64,000 bases of DNA from contig CAVSJA010000002.1 of NCBI GenBank assembly GCA_963728145.1, positions 992,001 to 1,056,000 on the forward strand, read 5' to 3'. Position numbers and translations under genes: made by a program. This DNA is from CAVSJA01 sp963728145. Its GTDB lineage: Bacteria; Bacteroidota; Bacteroidia; Chitinophagales; Chitinophagaceae. The notes under the pieces are model-generated. The model was not told the origin of the DNA and ran no database searches. It saw only the letters and a program-made list of their open reading frames with translations. This document shows, one piece after another, positions 55,294 to 63,324 of this stretch. How positions within the stretch are numbered: position 1 is the first letter of the stretch; the number at the start of each line of letters is the position of its first letter.

Positions 55294-55382
55294 TTACTTA
55301 ACCCAGTTATTCTTCTTCATCCACTCGACAACATGATCCATCCATTTCTCATTACTTGTTGGATTATTCATTCCATATCCAC
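55294..55382 (-). pseudogene. Duplicated 3' end of the alpha/beta hydrolase (fragment 2)
   Basis: 89 bp, nearly identical to fragment 1, preceded by TAATCAAC-type 8-mer repeats (55268-55292). Confidence 0.85.
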
Positions 55383-55384
55383 GC

Positions 55385-55632
55385 TGTCCCCGCAGAGTCT
55401 CCCCCAACACGCACTTCGAATTATCAGGAACTTACGGGGGGACTCTGCGCCTGCCCGCAGGGCTGACGATTACGAATCCAACAATGCAGGAATCATGTGA
55501 CGTTTGAAACCACTTACAGATTGTCTCATTGCAAATGCTGCATACAACTCTTCGCTAATCGCGAAAACGCAGAGTCCCCCCGTAAGTTGCATCTAATTTG
55601 GAGTTCCTGTTGGGGGAGACTCTGCGAGGACA
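55385..55632. mobile_element. Palindromic-arm element, array 2 copy 3
   Basis: A 248-bp copy starting exactly 421 bp after copy 2. Both arm hairpins are intact. Confidence 0.92.
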
Positions 55633-55714
55633 GTTAGGGTAGATTGGTTATTAGTTATTAGTTGATTAGGATTGAATACCCGTCTTTCCTAATCAACCAA
55701 TCAACTAATCAACC

Positions 55715-55803
55715 TTACTTAACCCAGTTATTCTTCTTCATCCACTCGACAACATGATCCATCCATTTCTCATTACTTGTTGGATTATTCATTCCATATC
55801 CAC
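55715..55803 (-). pseudogene. Duplicated 3' end of the alpha/beta hydrolase (fragment 3)
   Basis: 89 bp at the same position in the 421-bp period as fragment 2. Confidence 0.85.
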
Positions 55804-55805
55804 GA

Positions 55806-56053
55806 TGTCCCCGCAGAGTCTCCCCCAACACGCACTTCGAATTGTCAGGAACTTACGGGGGGACTCTGCGCCTGCCCGCAGGGCTGACGAGTACGAATCC
55901 AACAATGCAGGAATCATGTGACGTTTGAAACCACTTACAGATTGTCTCATTGCAAATGCTGCATACAACTCTTCGCTAATCGCGAAAACGCAGAGTCCCC
56001 CCGTAAGTTGCATCTAATTTGGAGTTCCTGTTGGGGGAGACTCTGCGAGGACA
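55806..56053. mobile_element. Palindromic-arm element, array 2 copy 4
   Basis: A 248-bp copy starting exactly 421 bp after copy 3. Both arm hairpins are intact. Confidence 0.92.
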
Positions 56054-56135
56054 GTTAGGGTAGATTGGTTATTAGTTATTAGTTGATTAGGATTGAATAC
56101 CCGTCTTTCCTAATCAACCAATCAACTAATCAACC

Positions 56136-56224
56136 TTACTTAACCCAGTTATTCTTCTTCATCCACTCGACAACATGATCCATCCATTTCTCATTACTTG
56201 TTGGATTATTCATTCCATATCCAC
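56136..56224 (-). pseudogene. Duplicated 3' end of the alpha/beta hydrolase (fragment 4)
   Basis: 89 bp at the same position in the period as the other fragments. Confidence 0.85.
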
Positions 56225-56226
56225 GA

Positions 56227-56474
56227 TGTCCCCGCAGAGTCTCCCCCAACACGCACTTCGAATTGTCAGGAACTTACGGGGGGACTCTGCGCCTGCCCGC
56301 AGGGCTGACGAGTACGAATCCAACAATGCAGGAATCATGTGACGTTTGAAACCACTTACAGATTGTCTCATTGCAAATGCTGCATACAACTCTTCGCTAA
56401 TCGCGAAAACGCAGAGTCCCCCCGTAAGTTGCATCTAATTTGGAGTTCCTGTTGGGGGAGACTCTGCGAGGACA
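56227..56474. mobile_element. Palindromic-arm element, array 2 copy 5
   Basis: A 248-bp copy starting exactly 421 bp after copy 4 and ending 58 bp before the stop codon side of the intact hydrolase gene. Confidence 0.92.
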
Positions 56475-56532
56475 GTTAGGGTAGATTGGTTATTAGTTAT
56501 TAGTTGATTAGGATTGAATACTCGTCTTTCCC

Positions 56533-57441
56533 TTACTTAATCCATTTATTCTTCTTCATCCACTCGGCAACATGATCCATCCATTTCTCATTACTTGTTG
56601 GATTATTCATCCCATATCCATGTCCACCTTTATCATACAGATAAATTCCATTCCTGACCTTATTCTTTTGCAGTGCTTCCTGAAAGCGAGTAGCGTTTGC
56701 AACTTTCACCACATCATCGTCTTTCGAGTGAATCAAAAATGTTGGAGGAGTTTTCGAATTTACCTGTAACTCGTTGCTGTATTCTTTGATCTTTTCTTTT
56801 GAAGGATTTTTTCCGATCAATTGATCACGCGAGCCCATATGACCAACAGTATCGATGAAACTGATGACGGGATAAACGAGTATCATGAAATCCGGGCGAA
56901 GACTTGTTTTTTTCGGGTTTGTGATATAGGATTTTTGAAAATGCGTACCGGCAGTTGAAGCCAGATGTCCACCCGCGGAGAACCCCATGATCCCGATCTG
57001 ATTCTTATTGATCTTCCACTGACCTGCATTTTCTCTTACAAATTGAATAGCGCGCTGCGCATCTTGCAAAGGACCGATCTCCTTATTCTTCATTGTTGAA
57101 TCATAGGGTATGCGATATTTCACTACAAATGCGGTTATTCCTATTTTATTAAATTCCCTGGCTACATCTGCTCCCTCATGACCGGCAGCAACGACCCAGT
57201 ATCCGCCTCCGGGATAGATGATAACAGCAGTACCATTGGCTTTTTCTTTCGGTGGAAGGTAAACAGTTATTGTGGGGCGGCTTACCCGCTGAATGATTAT
57301 ATATCCATTGGTATTTTCTACTAATTCCTGATCCGGATATGGCTTGGAGTTAGGAATATTGTCTTTGTATAATGGCAATACGGTTTGCGCTGTTGCAAGC
57401 TGGGTGGTGAGAAGGCTCATAAAATACAAGAATAGTTTCAT
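56533..57441 (-). CDS. Alpha/beta hydrolase (BD-FAE / esterase-lipase type), exported
   Basis: A 302-residue protein with a signal peptide (MKLFLYFMSLLTTQLATAQ). The oxyanion motif YPGGGYWVVAAGHEG lies near 80, and the nucleophile Ser near 155 in GIMGFSAGGHLAST. The acid is in IHSKDDDVV, and the catalytic His near 277 in GGHGYGMNN. Related enzymes act on acetylated or feruloylated sugars, or as general esterases. Four copies of its last 89 bp lie downstream between repeat elements, all cut just after the codon for the catalytic His. The intact gene here keeps the complete 3' end. It has no close neighbours on its strand. Confidence 0.9.
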   Translation of the reverse strand: MKLFLYFMSLLTTQLATAQTVLPLYKDNIPNSKPYPDQELVENTNGYIIIQRVSRPTITVYLPPKEKANGTAVIIYPGGGYWVVAAGHEGADVAREFNKIGITAFVVKYRIPYDSTMKNKEIGPLQDAQRAIQFVRENAGQWKINKNQIGIMGFSAGGHLASTAGTHFQKSYITNPKKTSLRPDFMILVYPVISFIDTVGHMGSRDQLIGKNPSKEKIKEYSNELQVNSKTPPTFLIHSKDDDVVKVANATRFQEALQKNKVRNGIYLYDKGGHGYGMNNPTSNEKWMDHVAEWMKKNKWIK

Positions 57442-57499
57442 GAGTTGGTTTGAAGCAAATCTAATGGATTCTTTTCAGGGCAAGGTTGGCTTCCCTTGA

Positions 57500-57634
57500 A
57501 GGGGTGAAACCAAACCTTATCTTGCCCCAGAAATAACCGAAACGAAAATTGCGATTGAAGTAAGCAGAGCCGCTGAATTTACCTGGGAAGCAAGTGCAAA
57601 GGAAATGTTGAAATATTATGATAAGATGCTGTAG
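57500..57634 (+). pseudogene. 3' remnant of a glycosyltransferase-like gene
   Basis: The plus-strand frame ending at a TAG at 57632-57634 reads LAPEITETKIAIEVSRAAEF and then TWEASAKEMLKYYDKML. A final FTWEASAKEMLKYYDKML is characteristic of the C-terminus of GT4-type glycosyltransferases, where F-(S/T)-W-E-x-x-A-x-x-x-L-x-x-Y ends the protein. Only about 40 codons remain, starting next to a palindrome. No start or catalytic part is present. Confidence 0.5.
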
Positions 57635-57771
57635 ATTTTCTATTTCTCCGATTTCGCGAGAGTTGTTCCGCCCCTTCGGGGCGGGATCAAATTGGGGGAT
57701 TCCGAGTGCTACCAAGCTTCAGTCCCTTCGGGACTGGTTCTTGCGCATCACGTTTAAAAACTCAACAAAAT

Positions 57772-57816
57772 AAAAAAGCACAAAGATTATACGTTGAGTA
57801 ATAATTTTTGTGCTTC
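57772..57816 (-). terminator. Probable terminator of queA
   Basis: On the minus strand, AAGCACAAAAATTAT pairs with ATAATCTTTGTGCTT (one bulge) and is followed by TTTTT. It lies about 55 bp after the queA stop. Confidence 0.7.
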
Positions 57817-57853
57817 AAAAACGATGTGTCGATGGAATCGTGTATTTGTTCTT

Positions 57854-57884
57854 TCGACTCCCGACTCTTGACTATATGACTATC
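57854..57884. repeat. Heptamer array (CGACTC/TTGACTA)
   Basis: Units TCGACTC, CCGACTC, TTGACTA and TATGACTA adjoin each other. The third contains the queA stop codon (57872-57874). Confidence 0.75.
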
Positions 57885-58921
57885 ATAGCGTCTCCATAAC
57901 TAAAGAACCGATACTTGTCCTTGATCGCTTTCTTATATGCTTCCATTGCAAGATCATAACCTGCAAATGCGCATACCATGATCAGGAGACTGGTCTTCGG
58001 TAAATGAAGATTGGTGATCAATGAATCGGCAATATTGAAATTGTATGGAGGGTGAATGAAAATATTCGTCCAGCCTTCTGAAGGTTTCAATAATTTCTCC
58101 GCGGTATAAGATGATTCAAGCGCACGCATGGTAGTTGTACCTACGGAACAGATACGATGTCCACCCTGAATAGCTTTGTTTACGATCTTACAGGCAGCAT
58201 CTTCGATGCGGTAATATTCTGCATCCATTTTATGCTTGCTCAGGTCTTCAACTTCGATCGGGCGGAATGTTCCGAGACCTGTATGTAAGGTTACTTCGGC
58301 AAAACGAATTCCTTTGATCTCCAGACGCTTGATTAGTTCAATGCTGAAATGAAGTCCGGCAGTGGGAGCTGCAACGGCGCCTTCATGTTTCGCATATACG
58401 GTCTGGTATCTTTCCTTATCCTCTTCCTCTGGCTTGCGCTTGATATATTTTGGAAGCGGGGTTTCACCCAGGATTTCAAGCATCTGGCGGAATTCGTCAT
58501 CGGTTCCGTCCCAAAGGAAACGGATGGTTCGGCCGCGGCTGGTGGTATTGTCGATCACTTCGGCAACCAGCTCATCGGTTTCTCCAAAATATAATTTATT
58601 ACCTACGCGGATCTTCCGGGCCGGATCAACGATCACGTCCCAAAGGCGGTTGGGTTTATTAAGTTCGCGGAGAAGGAAGACTTCAATCTTGGCCCCGGTC
58701 TTTTCTTTTCGGCCATACATGCGGGCAGGGAAAACCTTGGTGTTGTTCACCACAAAAACATCCTTGTCATCAAAATATTCCATGATATCACGGAAATGTT
58801 TGTTTTCAATCTGGCCGGTATGGCGGTGGACAACCATCATTCTGGCGTCTTCTCTTTTTTTCGCAGGGTGCTGAGCAATAAGATTTAAGGGAAGGTCAAA
58901 ACGGAATTGGGATAACTTCAT
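57872..58921 (-). CDS. queA: S-adenosylmethionine:tRNA ribosyltransferase-isomerase
   Basis: A 349-residue enzyme that moves the ribosyl part of SAM onto preQ1 in tRNA, the second-last step of queuosine synthesis. It starts MKLSQFRFDLPLNLIAQHPA and shows FVVNNTKVFPARMYGRKE, the IRFLWDG segment and GETPLPKYIKRKPEEEDKER. AAPTAGLHFS and CSVGTTTMRALESS complete the active site, and FNIADSLITNLHLPKTSLLI follows. All conserved boxes are present. The ATG at 58921 is chosen, since the upstream ten codons (MWPGLKNSSY) do not fit the family. It is a single gene with its own terminator and is divergent from the GumN-type gene. Confidence 0.96.
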   Translation of the reverse strand: MKLSQFRFDLPLNLIAQHPAKKREDARMMVVHRHTGQIENKHFRDIMEYFDDKDVFVVNNTKVFPARMYGRKEKTGAKIEVFLLRELNKPNRLWDVIVDPARKIRVGNKLYFGETDELVAEVIDNTTSRGRTIRFLWDGTDDEFRQMLEILGETPLPKYIKRKPEEEDKERYQTVYAKHEGAVAAPTAGLHFSIELIKRLEIKGIRFAEVTLHTGLGTFRPIEVEDLSKHKMDAEYYRIEDAACKIVNKAIQGGHRICSVGTTTMRALESSYTAEKLLKPSEGWTNIFIHPPYNFNIADSLITNLHLPKTSLLIMVCAFAGYDLAMEAYKKAIKDKYRFFSYGDAMIVI

Positions 58922-59345
58922 GTAGCTACTATTTTTTAATCCAGGCCACATGATAATAAACGGGTGGAAGAACGGGGTACATCGGGGGTCCGATATAAAC
59001 GAGGTCTTACGGCACCAGGTTTAATATCACTAGGGCTTATTTATTAAGCGGGCAAAGGTAATGCGGAAAAGACCAAAACACAAATCTAAAATTGGAACCA
59101 CGGCGTTTGGGGTTTGGAGTTTGGAGTTTGGCGTTGAATTCCCGACGGGGTAAGTAGCCGGTTTCAAGAAGGAAAATCCGCAAACAAAAGGGTAATTTAC
59201 AGCGCGGGTTCCCAACGCCAAACACCAAACTCCAAACCCCAAACGCTTCGCCGCTTTTATGAAAACTAAAACACAAATAATTTTATGATTTCGGCGGTTT
59301 TTCTCATCTTGTTAGAACCCCGAAACTTATAGATTTAACCCGATT
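58922..59345. other. 424-bp divergent gap between queA and the TraB/GumN gene
   Basis: It contains the heptamer inverted pair at 59100-59247 and AT-rich flanks. TTG at 59309-59311, an 18-bp spacer and TAGATTTA at 59330-59337 could be the promoter of the downstream gene (one mismatch to TAnnTTTG), giving a near-leaderless message. No other gene is visible. Confidence 0.5.
59100..59247. repeat. Inverted heptamer arrays (GCCAAAC type)
   Basis: GTTTGGC/GTTTGGA units at 59100-59138 are complementary to CCAAACA/CCAAACT/CCAAACC units at 59213-59247, with a loop of about 75 bp. The array lies between divergent genes, as at 3831-4003. Confidence 0.85.
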
Positions 59346-62300
59346 ATGAGAAGAATTATCCTGCTTACCTGGTCGCTGGTCTTACTGGCGATTCCTGTTT
59401 TAGCTCAGCAAAAAACTCAGCAAAAAAAATCAGTTACAAAGAAACCGGTTACTGAAAACAAAGTTTCTGAAAACTCCATGCGCAAATACCCGAGCCTCCT
59501 TTGGGAAATTAGCGGCAATGGTTTAAAAAAACCATCTTATCTCTTCGGCACCATGCATGTGAGTGATAAGCTGGCATTTCATCTTGGCGATTCTTTCTAC
59601 AATGCCATCAAGAGTTCAGATGTTGTTGCTCTCGAAACAAATCCTGAAACCTGGCAACAGGATTATAGCGAATCAGTTTTCTTTAGAAGGGGTAGTCGCA
59701 GCCGGTACATGGACCTCTCTGCTGAAAGTTTTGGTTACCTGAATGACATGATGCGCATCACTTCATTTGCAATCGATGATTACCAGGAAGCGATTAAAGC
59801 AATGCTTGCAGTTGAGCCTTCAATGATCAACGGAATGCTTTATCGAACCTATGGAACGCAGATGGACGATTTCGAGGAAGATACTTTTCTCGACATGTAT
59901 ATTTTCCAGGCTGGTAAAAAATTAGGAAAGCGACTGGCCGGAGTTGAAAATTTCCAGGAAAGCGAAAAATTGGTAATGGAAGCTTATCGCGATATGATGC
60001 GCGACAGAAACAAGAAAAGAAAAAGCTTCGACTTTGAAGGCATGCTGGGTAATCCGAAAAAATTGGAGGATGCGTATCGCAAAGGCGATCTCGATCTGCT
60101 GGATTCATTAGAAACGTTGACAGTTTTCTCCGATGCATTCCAGGAAAAATTTTTATACAAGCGAAATGAGATCCAGGCTAATTCTATTGATTCGATAATA
60201 AAGAAATCAACACTATTTGTTGGAGTTGGTGCAGCACACCTTCCGGGTAAGCGGGGCGTAATTGAAATGCTCCGCCGTATGGGTTATACTATGAGGCCGG
60301 TGAAAATGGATGAGCGCAGCAGTGTGCAAAAAGAAGCAATCGACAAATTGAGAAGCAAAAGCGTTTTTGAGCAGCAATCTTCAGATGATAGTTTTTATAA
60401 AGTAGCCATACCCGGAAAAAAATTCTTTCGATTTACCGAATGGGGTGGAATGGATGTGGTCCAATACGCAGACCTGGTGAATGGAGCATATTACATGGTG
60501 ACAAGAGTTAAAACAAACAGTTATTCATGGGGACATTCGACCGATTTGGTTCATAAAAAGATCGACAGCCTGCTTTATGAGAATATTCCTGGAAAGATCC
60601 TGAAGAAAACTCCGATCACCCGCAACGGGTATAAGGGTTGGGAGATACTTAATCGTACAAGAAGAGGAGACTATCAACGTTACAATATTTTCATCACTCC
60701 CTTTGAAGTGATCAGCTTTAAGATGAGTGGGAATGGAGATTATATCAACAGTGGAGATGAAGCCCAACAATTCTTTTCTTCCATTCAATTGAAAGATTAT
60801 CCTGCCAAAGAATGGATCAGTTTTCAGCCAAAATTTGGTGGATTCACGGCCCGGTTCCCACATGAACCTTCTTTATTGAAGGATGAGAATTATGGTACAG
60901 ATCGCCTAGAATATGCTGCCCAGGATGCCGTGGATGGAAACAGTTACCTGGTGATGAAAACAAACTTTCACAATTATTCATTTGTGGAAGAAGACAGTTT
61001 TGAATTGAACCTGATGGAAGAAAGCTATGCTTTCTCCCCGTTCATTGAAAAACAATTGTCGCGAAAATTCTTTGTCCAGAACGGATATCCGGCGCTTGAA
61101 GCAACGTATAAACACAATGACGGCAGCTTCAGCTCTGTGAAGTACATCATTCGCGGCGCAATGTATTATTTAGCTATTGCGCGATACAAAAAGGAGAATG
61201 AAAACAGCCAGCGATTCCTGAAATCATTTGCGATCACGCCATTTATCTATCCGGAAATGGTGCTGAGAAAAGATACCAGCATTAAATTTTCTGTTTATTC
61301 CCCGTTCTTTCCTGATGATAAAAAGAAGAAAAATGAATTGGATGAACTGGAAGAGCTCTATAACATGTCGACGGGCGATGACGATGATGAATACGATTAC
61401 AGGGACGCGTTCGGACAGTTTAAAACCAGCATCATTGGAAATGATACACTGGGTGAAAAAATAGTAGTTGTTTATTTAAATACACCGCAATATTCTTATG
61501 AAAAAGATACCAGCTCTTTCTGGAAAAAATCATGGGGTGAATTTGATGAGGATAGTACCTACATCTACAAGGTAGATAAGCGTTACGTTCTCCCTAATGG
61601 CGCAAGATACAGGGAGATGGAATTTACAGATACAGGAAGCAGCCGCCTGGTCATTTCAAAAATGATCTATAAGAACGGTCACCTGTTCAGCTTGACTGCA
61701 TTGACAGATACCTCTTCGAAGCGGAGTCCATTTATTGAGAAATTCTTTGCAAGCTTTACTCCGGTTGATACATTAAAAGGTCAATCCCTTCATGTTCGCA
61801 AGTCAGAACAATTCTTCAAGGATTTTTTCAGTACGGATAGTGCGGTGGCAAGGAAAGCCAGGCGATCAATGCATCAAATCGATTTCGATTCGCTTGATGT
61901 ACCCCTGCTTAAAGACGCGATCAATCGATTGAATTGGGATCACCGGAGTTACCTGCAGATGAAGAAACAATTCATTGCTGGTCTTGGTGAGATAAGAGAT
62001 TCTACTACCGTCGAATTTTTGAAGAAGCTATATTTTAAGGTAAAAGATACTTCTGAACTTCAGAATACGATCCTCGATGCATTAATTGATCAACAATCCA
62101 AAATTGGATTTGCGGCCTTCAAAGAATTAATACTCCAGGAGCCCCCGATTATTGACGAAGATTATGACTATGGACGTCGCTATAGAACTTATTCGCGCAT
62201 ACCACGGGTATACCTGGACGATGATGGTGGCGGTGGTTATACCGGCATGTGGCCGATCATGTACGATACTTTATCACTCACAAAAACGATATTCCCTGAT

Positions 62301-63239
62301 TTTCTTCAGTTGATGAATGTAGACGATTACAAAGAAGGAGTGATGAATTTGTTGACTGCTTTAGTTGACAGCGGTTATTTGAAAGCAAGCGACTACGAAT
62401 CCTATTTTAGTAAGTTTTACCTCGAAGCAAAGCAATTGCTCAAGAAGCAGGTGGCAAAGGAAGAGAAAGACAATATTGAGAAAGCAAGTAGCAAAAAAGA
62501 CAAATCAAGTGAGTATTCACCACTTGAAGTTGTGGATGTGAATGCTGGTGCTGAAATGGAATCCGGCAATGAAGACCTGGAAAGATATTCCGTGCTCCTG
62601 TTGCCATTTTATGAAAAGAACCAGGGAGTGGTTGACTTCTTCCAGCAAATATTGAAGACAAAAGACAGGCAATTATTGTATAACACGTTCGTCCTGCTTT
62701 TAAGGAATAAGAAACCGGTTCCTGATTCATTATACATGAAATTTGCGAAGCTGGATGAATATCGTTCGAAGCTGTATGAAGATCTCAAAAGGATAAAGCA
62801 ACTGGATAAGTTCCCCGCGGTTTATAAAAATCAACACGATATTGCAAAAAGCATACTTATTTCGAGTATGGACAGGTACGACCGTGTGGATACTATCGCG
62901 TTTGTAGATAAGTTACCTGTAAGCTACAAGGGCAGGAAGGGATATGTATATTTCTTCAAGTACAAACAAATGAGAGATGATGCGTATTGGCAACTGGCAT
63001 CTGTGGGTATGCAACCGGAAAACCTGAAGGAAGTAGATACTGACGATGACGAATTCACAACACGTGCCGATCGAAAACTCGAAGCTGGTAAGCCCGTAAA
63101 GGAACAATTGGATAAAATGTTGAATGAAATGCTTCATTCAAAACACACAAGCGCATCGATCTTCTATGAAGCGCGCTCGCTTGGTATTTATAAGACTTAT
63201 CTTTCGGAGATGGTTAAGCGGGGACGGTACCGGGATTGA
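59346..63239 (+). CDS. Very large exported TraB/GumN-type protein
   Basis: A 1297-residue protein with a signal peptide (SLVLLAIPVLAQQ) and a Lys/Thr/Val linker. Residues about 48-320 are a TraB/GumN domain: SLLWEISGNGLKKPSYLFGT, MHVSDKLAFHLGDSFYNAI, SSDVVALETNPETW, and FVGVGAAHLPGKRGVIEMLR near the end. Proteins with this domain alone are about 290 residues long. The next 950 residues are unassigned: beta-rich modules with repeated ITPF-type stretches (FNIFITPFEVISFKM, FLKSFAITPFIYPEM) and later helical pairs (LKKLYFKVKDTSELQNTILD, LQLMNVDDYKEGVMNLLTAL) that look HEAT-like. Acidic inserts (DDDDEYDYRD) occur. The function is unknown; TraB/GumN domains are proposed to be metal-dependent proteases or esterases. 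Confidence 0.85.
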   Translation: MRRIILLTWSLVLLAIPVLAQQKTQQKKSVTKKPVTENKVSENSMRKYPSLLWEISGNGLKKPSYLFGTMHVSDKLAFHLGDSFYNAIKSSDVVALETNPETWQQDYSESVFFRRGSRSRYMDLSAESFGYLNDMMRITSFAIDDYQEAIKAMLAVEPSMINGMLYRTYGTQMDDFEEDTFLDMYIFQAGKKLGKRLAGVENFQESEKLVMEAYRDMMRDRNKKRKSFDFEGMLGNPKKLEDAYRKGDLDLLDSLETLTVFSDAFQEKFLYKRNEIQANSIDSIIKKSTLFVGVGAAHLPGKRGVIEMLRRMGYTMRPVKMDERSSVQKEAIDKLRSKSVFEQQSSDDSFYKVAIPGKKFFRFTEWGGMDVVQYADLVNGAYYMVTRVKTNSYSWGHSTDLVHKKIDSLLYENIPGKILKKTPITRNGYKGWEILNRTRRGDYQRYNIFITPFEVISFKMSGNGDYINSGDEAQQFFSSIQLKDYPAKEWISFQPKFGGFTARFPHEPSLLKDENYGTDRLEYAAQDAVDGNSYLVMKTNFHNYSFVEEDSFELNLMEESYAFSPFIEKQLSRKFFVQNGYPALEATYKHNDGSFSSVKYIIRGAMYYLAIARYKKENENSQRFLKSFAITPFIYPEMVLRKDTSIKFSVYSPFFPDDKKKKNELDELEELYNMSTGDDDDEYDYRDAFGQFKTSIIGNDTLGEKIVVVYLNTPQYSYEKDTSSFWKKSWGEFDEDSTYIYKVDKRYVLPNGARYREMEFTDTGSSRLVISKMIYKNGHLFSLTALTDTSSKRSPFIEKFFASFTPVDTLKGQSLHVRKSEQFFKDFFSTDSAVARKARRSMHQIDFDSLDVPLLKDAINRLNWDHRSYLQMKKQFIAGLGEIRDSTTVEFLKKLYFKVKDTSELQNTILDALIDQQSKIGFAAFKELILQEPPIIDEDYDYGRRYRTYSRIPRVYLDDDGGGGYTGMWPIMYDTLSLTKTIFPDFLQLMNVDDYKEGVMNLLTALVDSGYLKASDYESYFSKFYLEAKQLLKKQVAKEEKDNIEKASSKKDKSSEYSPLEVVDVNAGAEMESGNEDLERYSVLLLPFYEKNQGVVDFFQQILKTKDRQLLYNTFVLLLRNKKPVPDSLYMKFAKLDEYRSKLYEDLKRIKQLDKFPAVYKNQHDIAKSILISSMDRYDRVDTIAFVDKLPVSYKGRKGYVYFFKYKQMRDDAYWQLASVGMQPENLKEVDTDDDEFTTRADRKLEAGKPVKEQLDKMLNEMLHSKHTSASIFYEARSLGIYKTYLSEMVKRGRYRD

Positions 63240-63316
63240 CAGGGTTGACAGGGTTGACAGGGTTGACAGGGTTGACAGGGTTGACAGGGTTGACAGGGTT
63301 GACAGGGTTGATTGGG
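63236..63316. repeat. Nine-base tandem repeat overlapping the TraB/GumN stop codon
   Basis: Eight perfect copies of TTGACAGGG (63236-63307) and a ninth changed unit (TTGATTGGG). The first copy includes the TGA stop at 63237-63239. Three units make nine codons, so frames here read VDR repeats, but these are not a gene. It fills the short gap to the convergent ABC gene. Confidence 0.95.
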
Positions 63317-63324
63317 TTGGCAAG

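Larger units (their letters stand above)
57442..57871. other. 430-bp gap with palindromes and a gene remnant
   Basis: Palindromes CCGCCCCTTCGGGGCGG (57668-57684) and AGTCCCTTCGGGACT (57721-57735) and the half-palindromes CTTCCCTTGAAGGGG (57490-57504) mark the gap. A glycosyltransferase-like remnant occupies 57500-57634, and the queA terminator lies at 57772-57816. An 84-codon minus-strand frame across 57461-57715 only reads through these repeats. Confidence 0.6.

Noticed and set aside
54545..56434. Repeated 74-codon frames (MQLTGGLCVFAISEELY...) in the elements as a real small gene
   Set aside because: The frame spans the palindromic arms and has no promoter or start context of its own; its conservation can follow from conservation of the DNA element. 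Kept only as a feature of the element.
54568..56474. CRISPR array
   Set aside because: The period is regular (421 bp), but the units are 248 bp, the spacers are copies of one gene end, and no cas genes are present.
57461..57715. 84-codon minus-strand frame
   Set aside because: It reads through palindromes and the complement of the glycosyltransferase remnant; no start signal and no domain.
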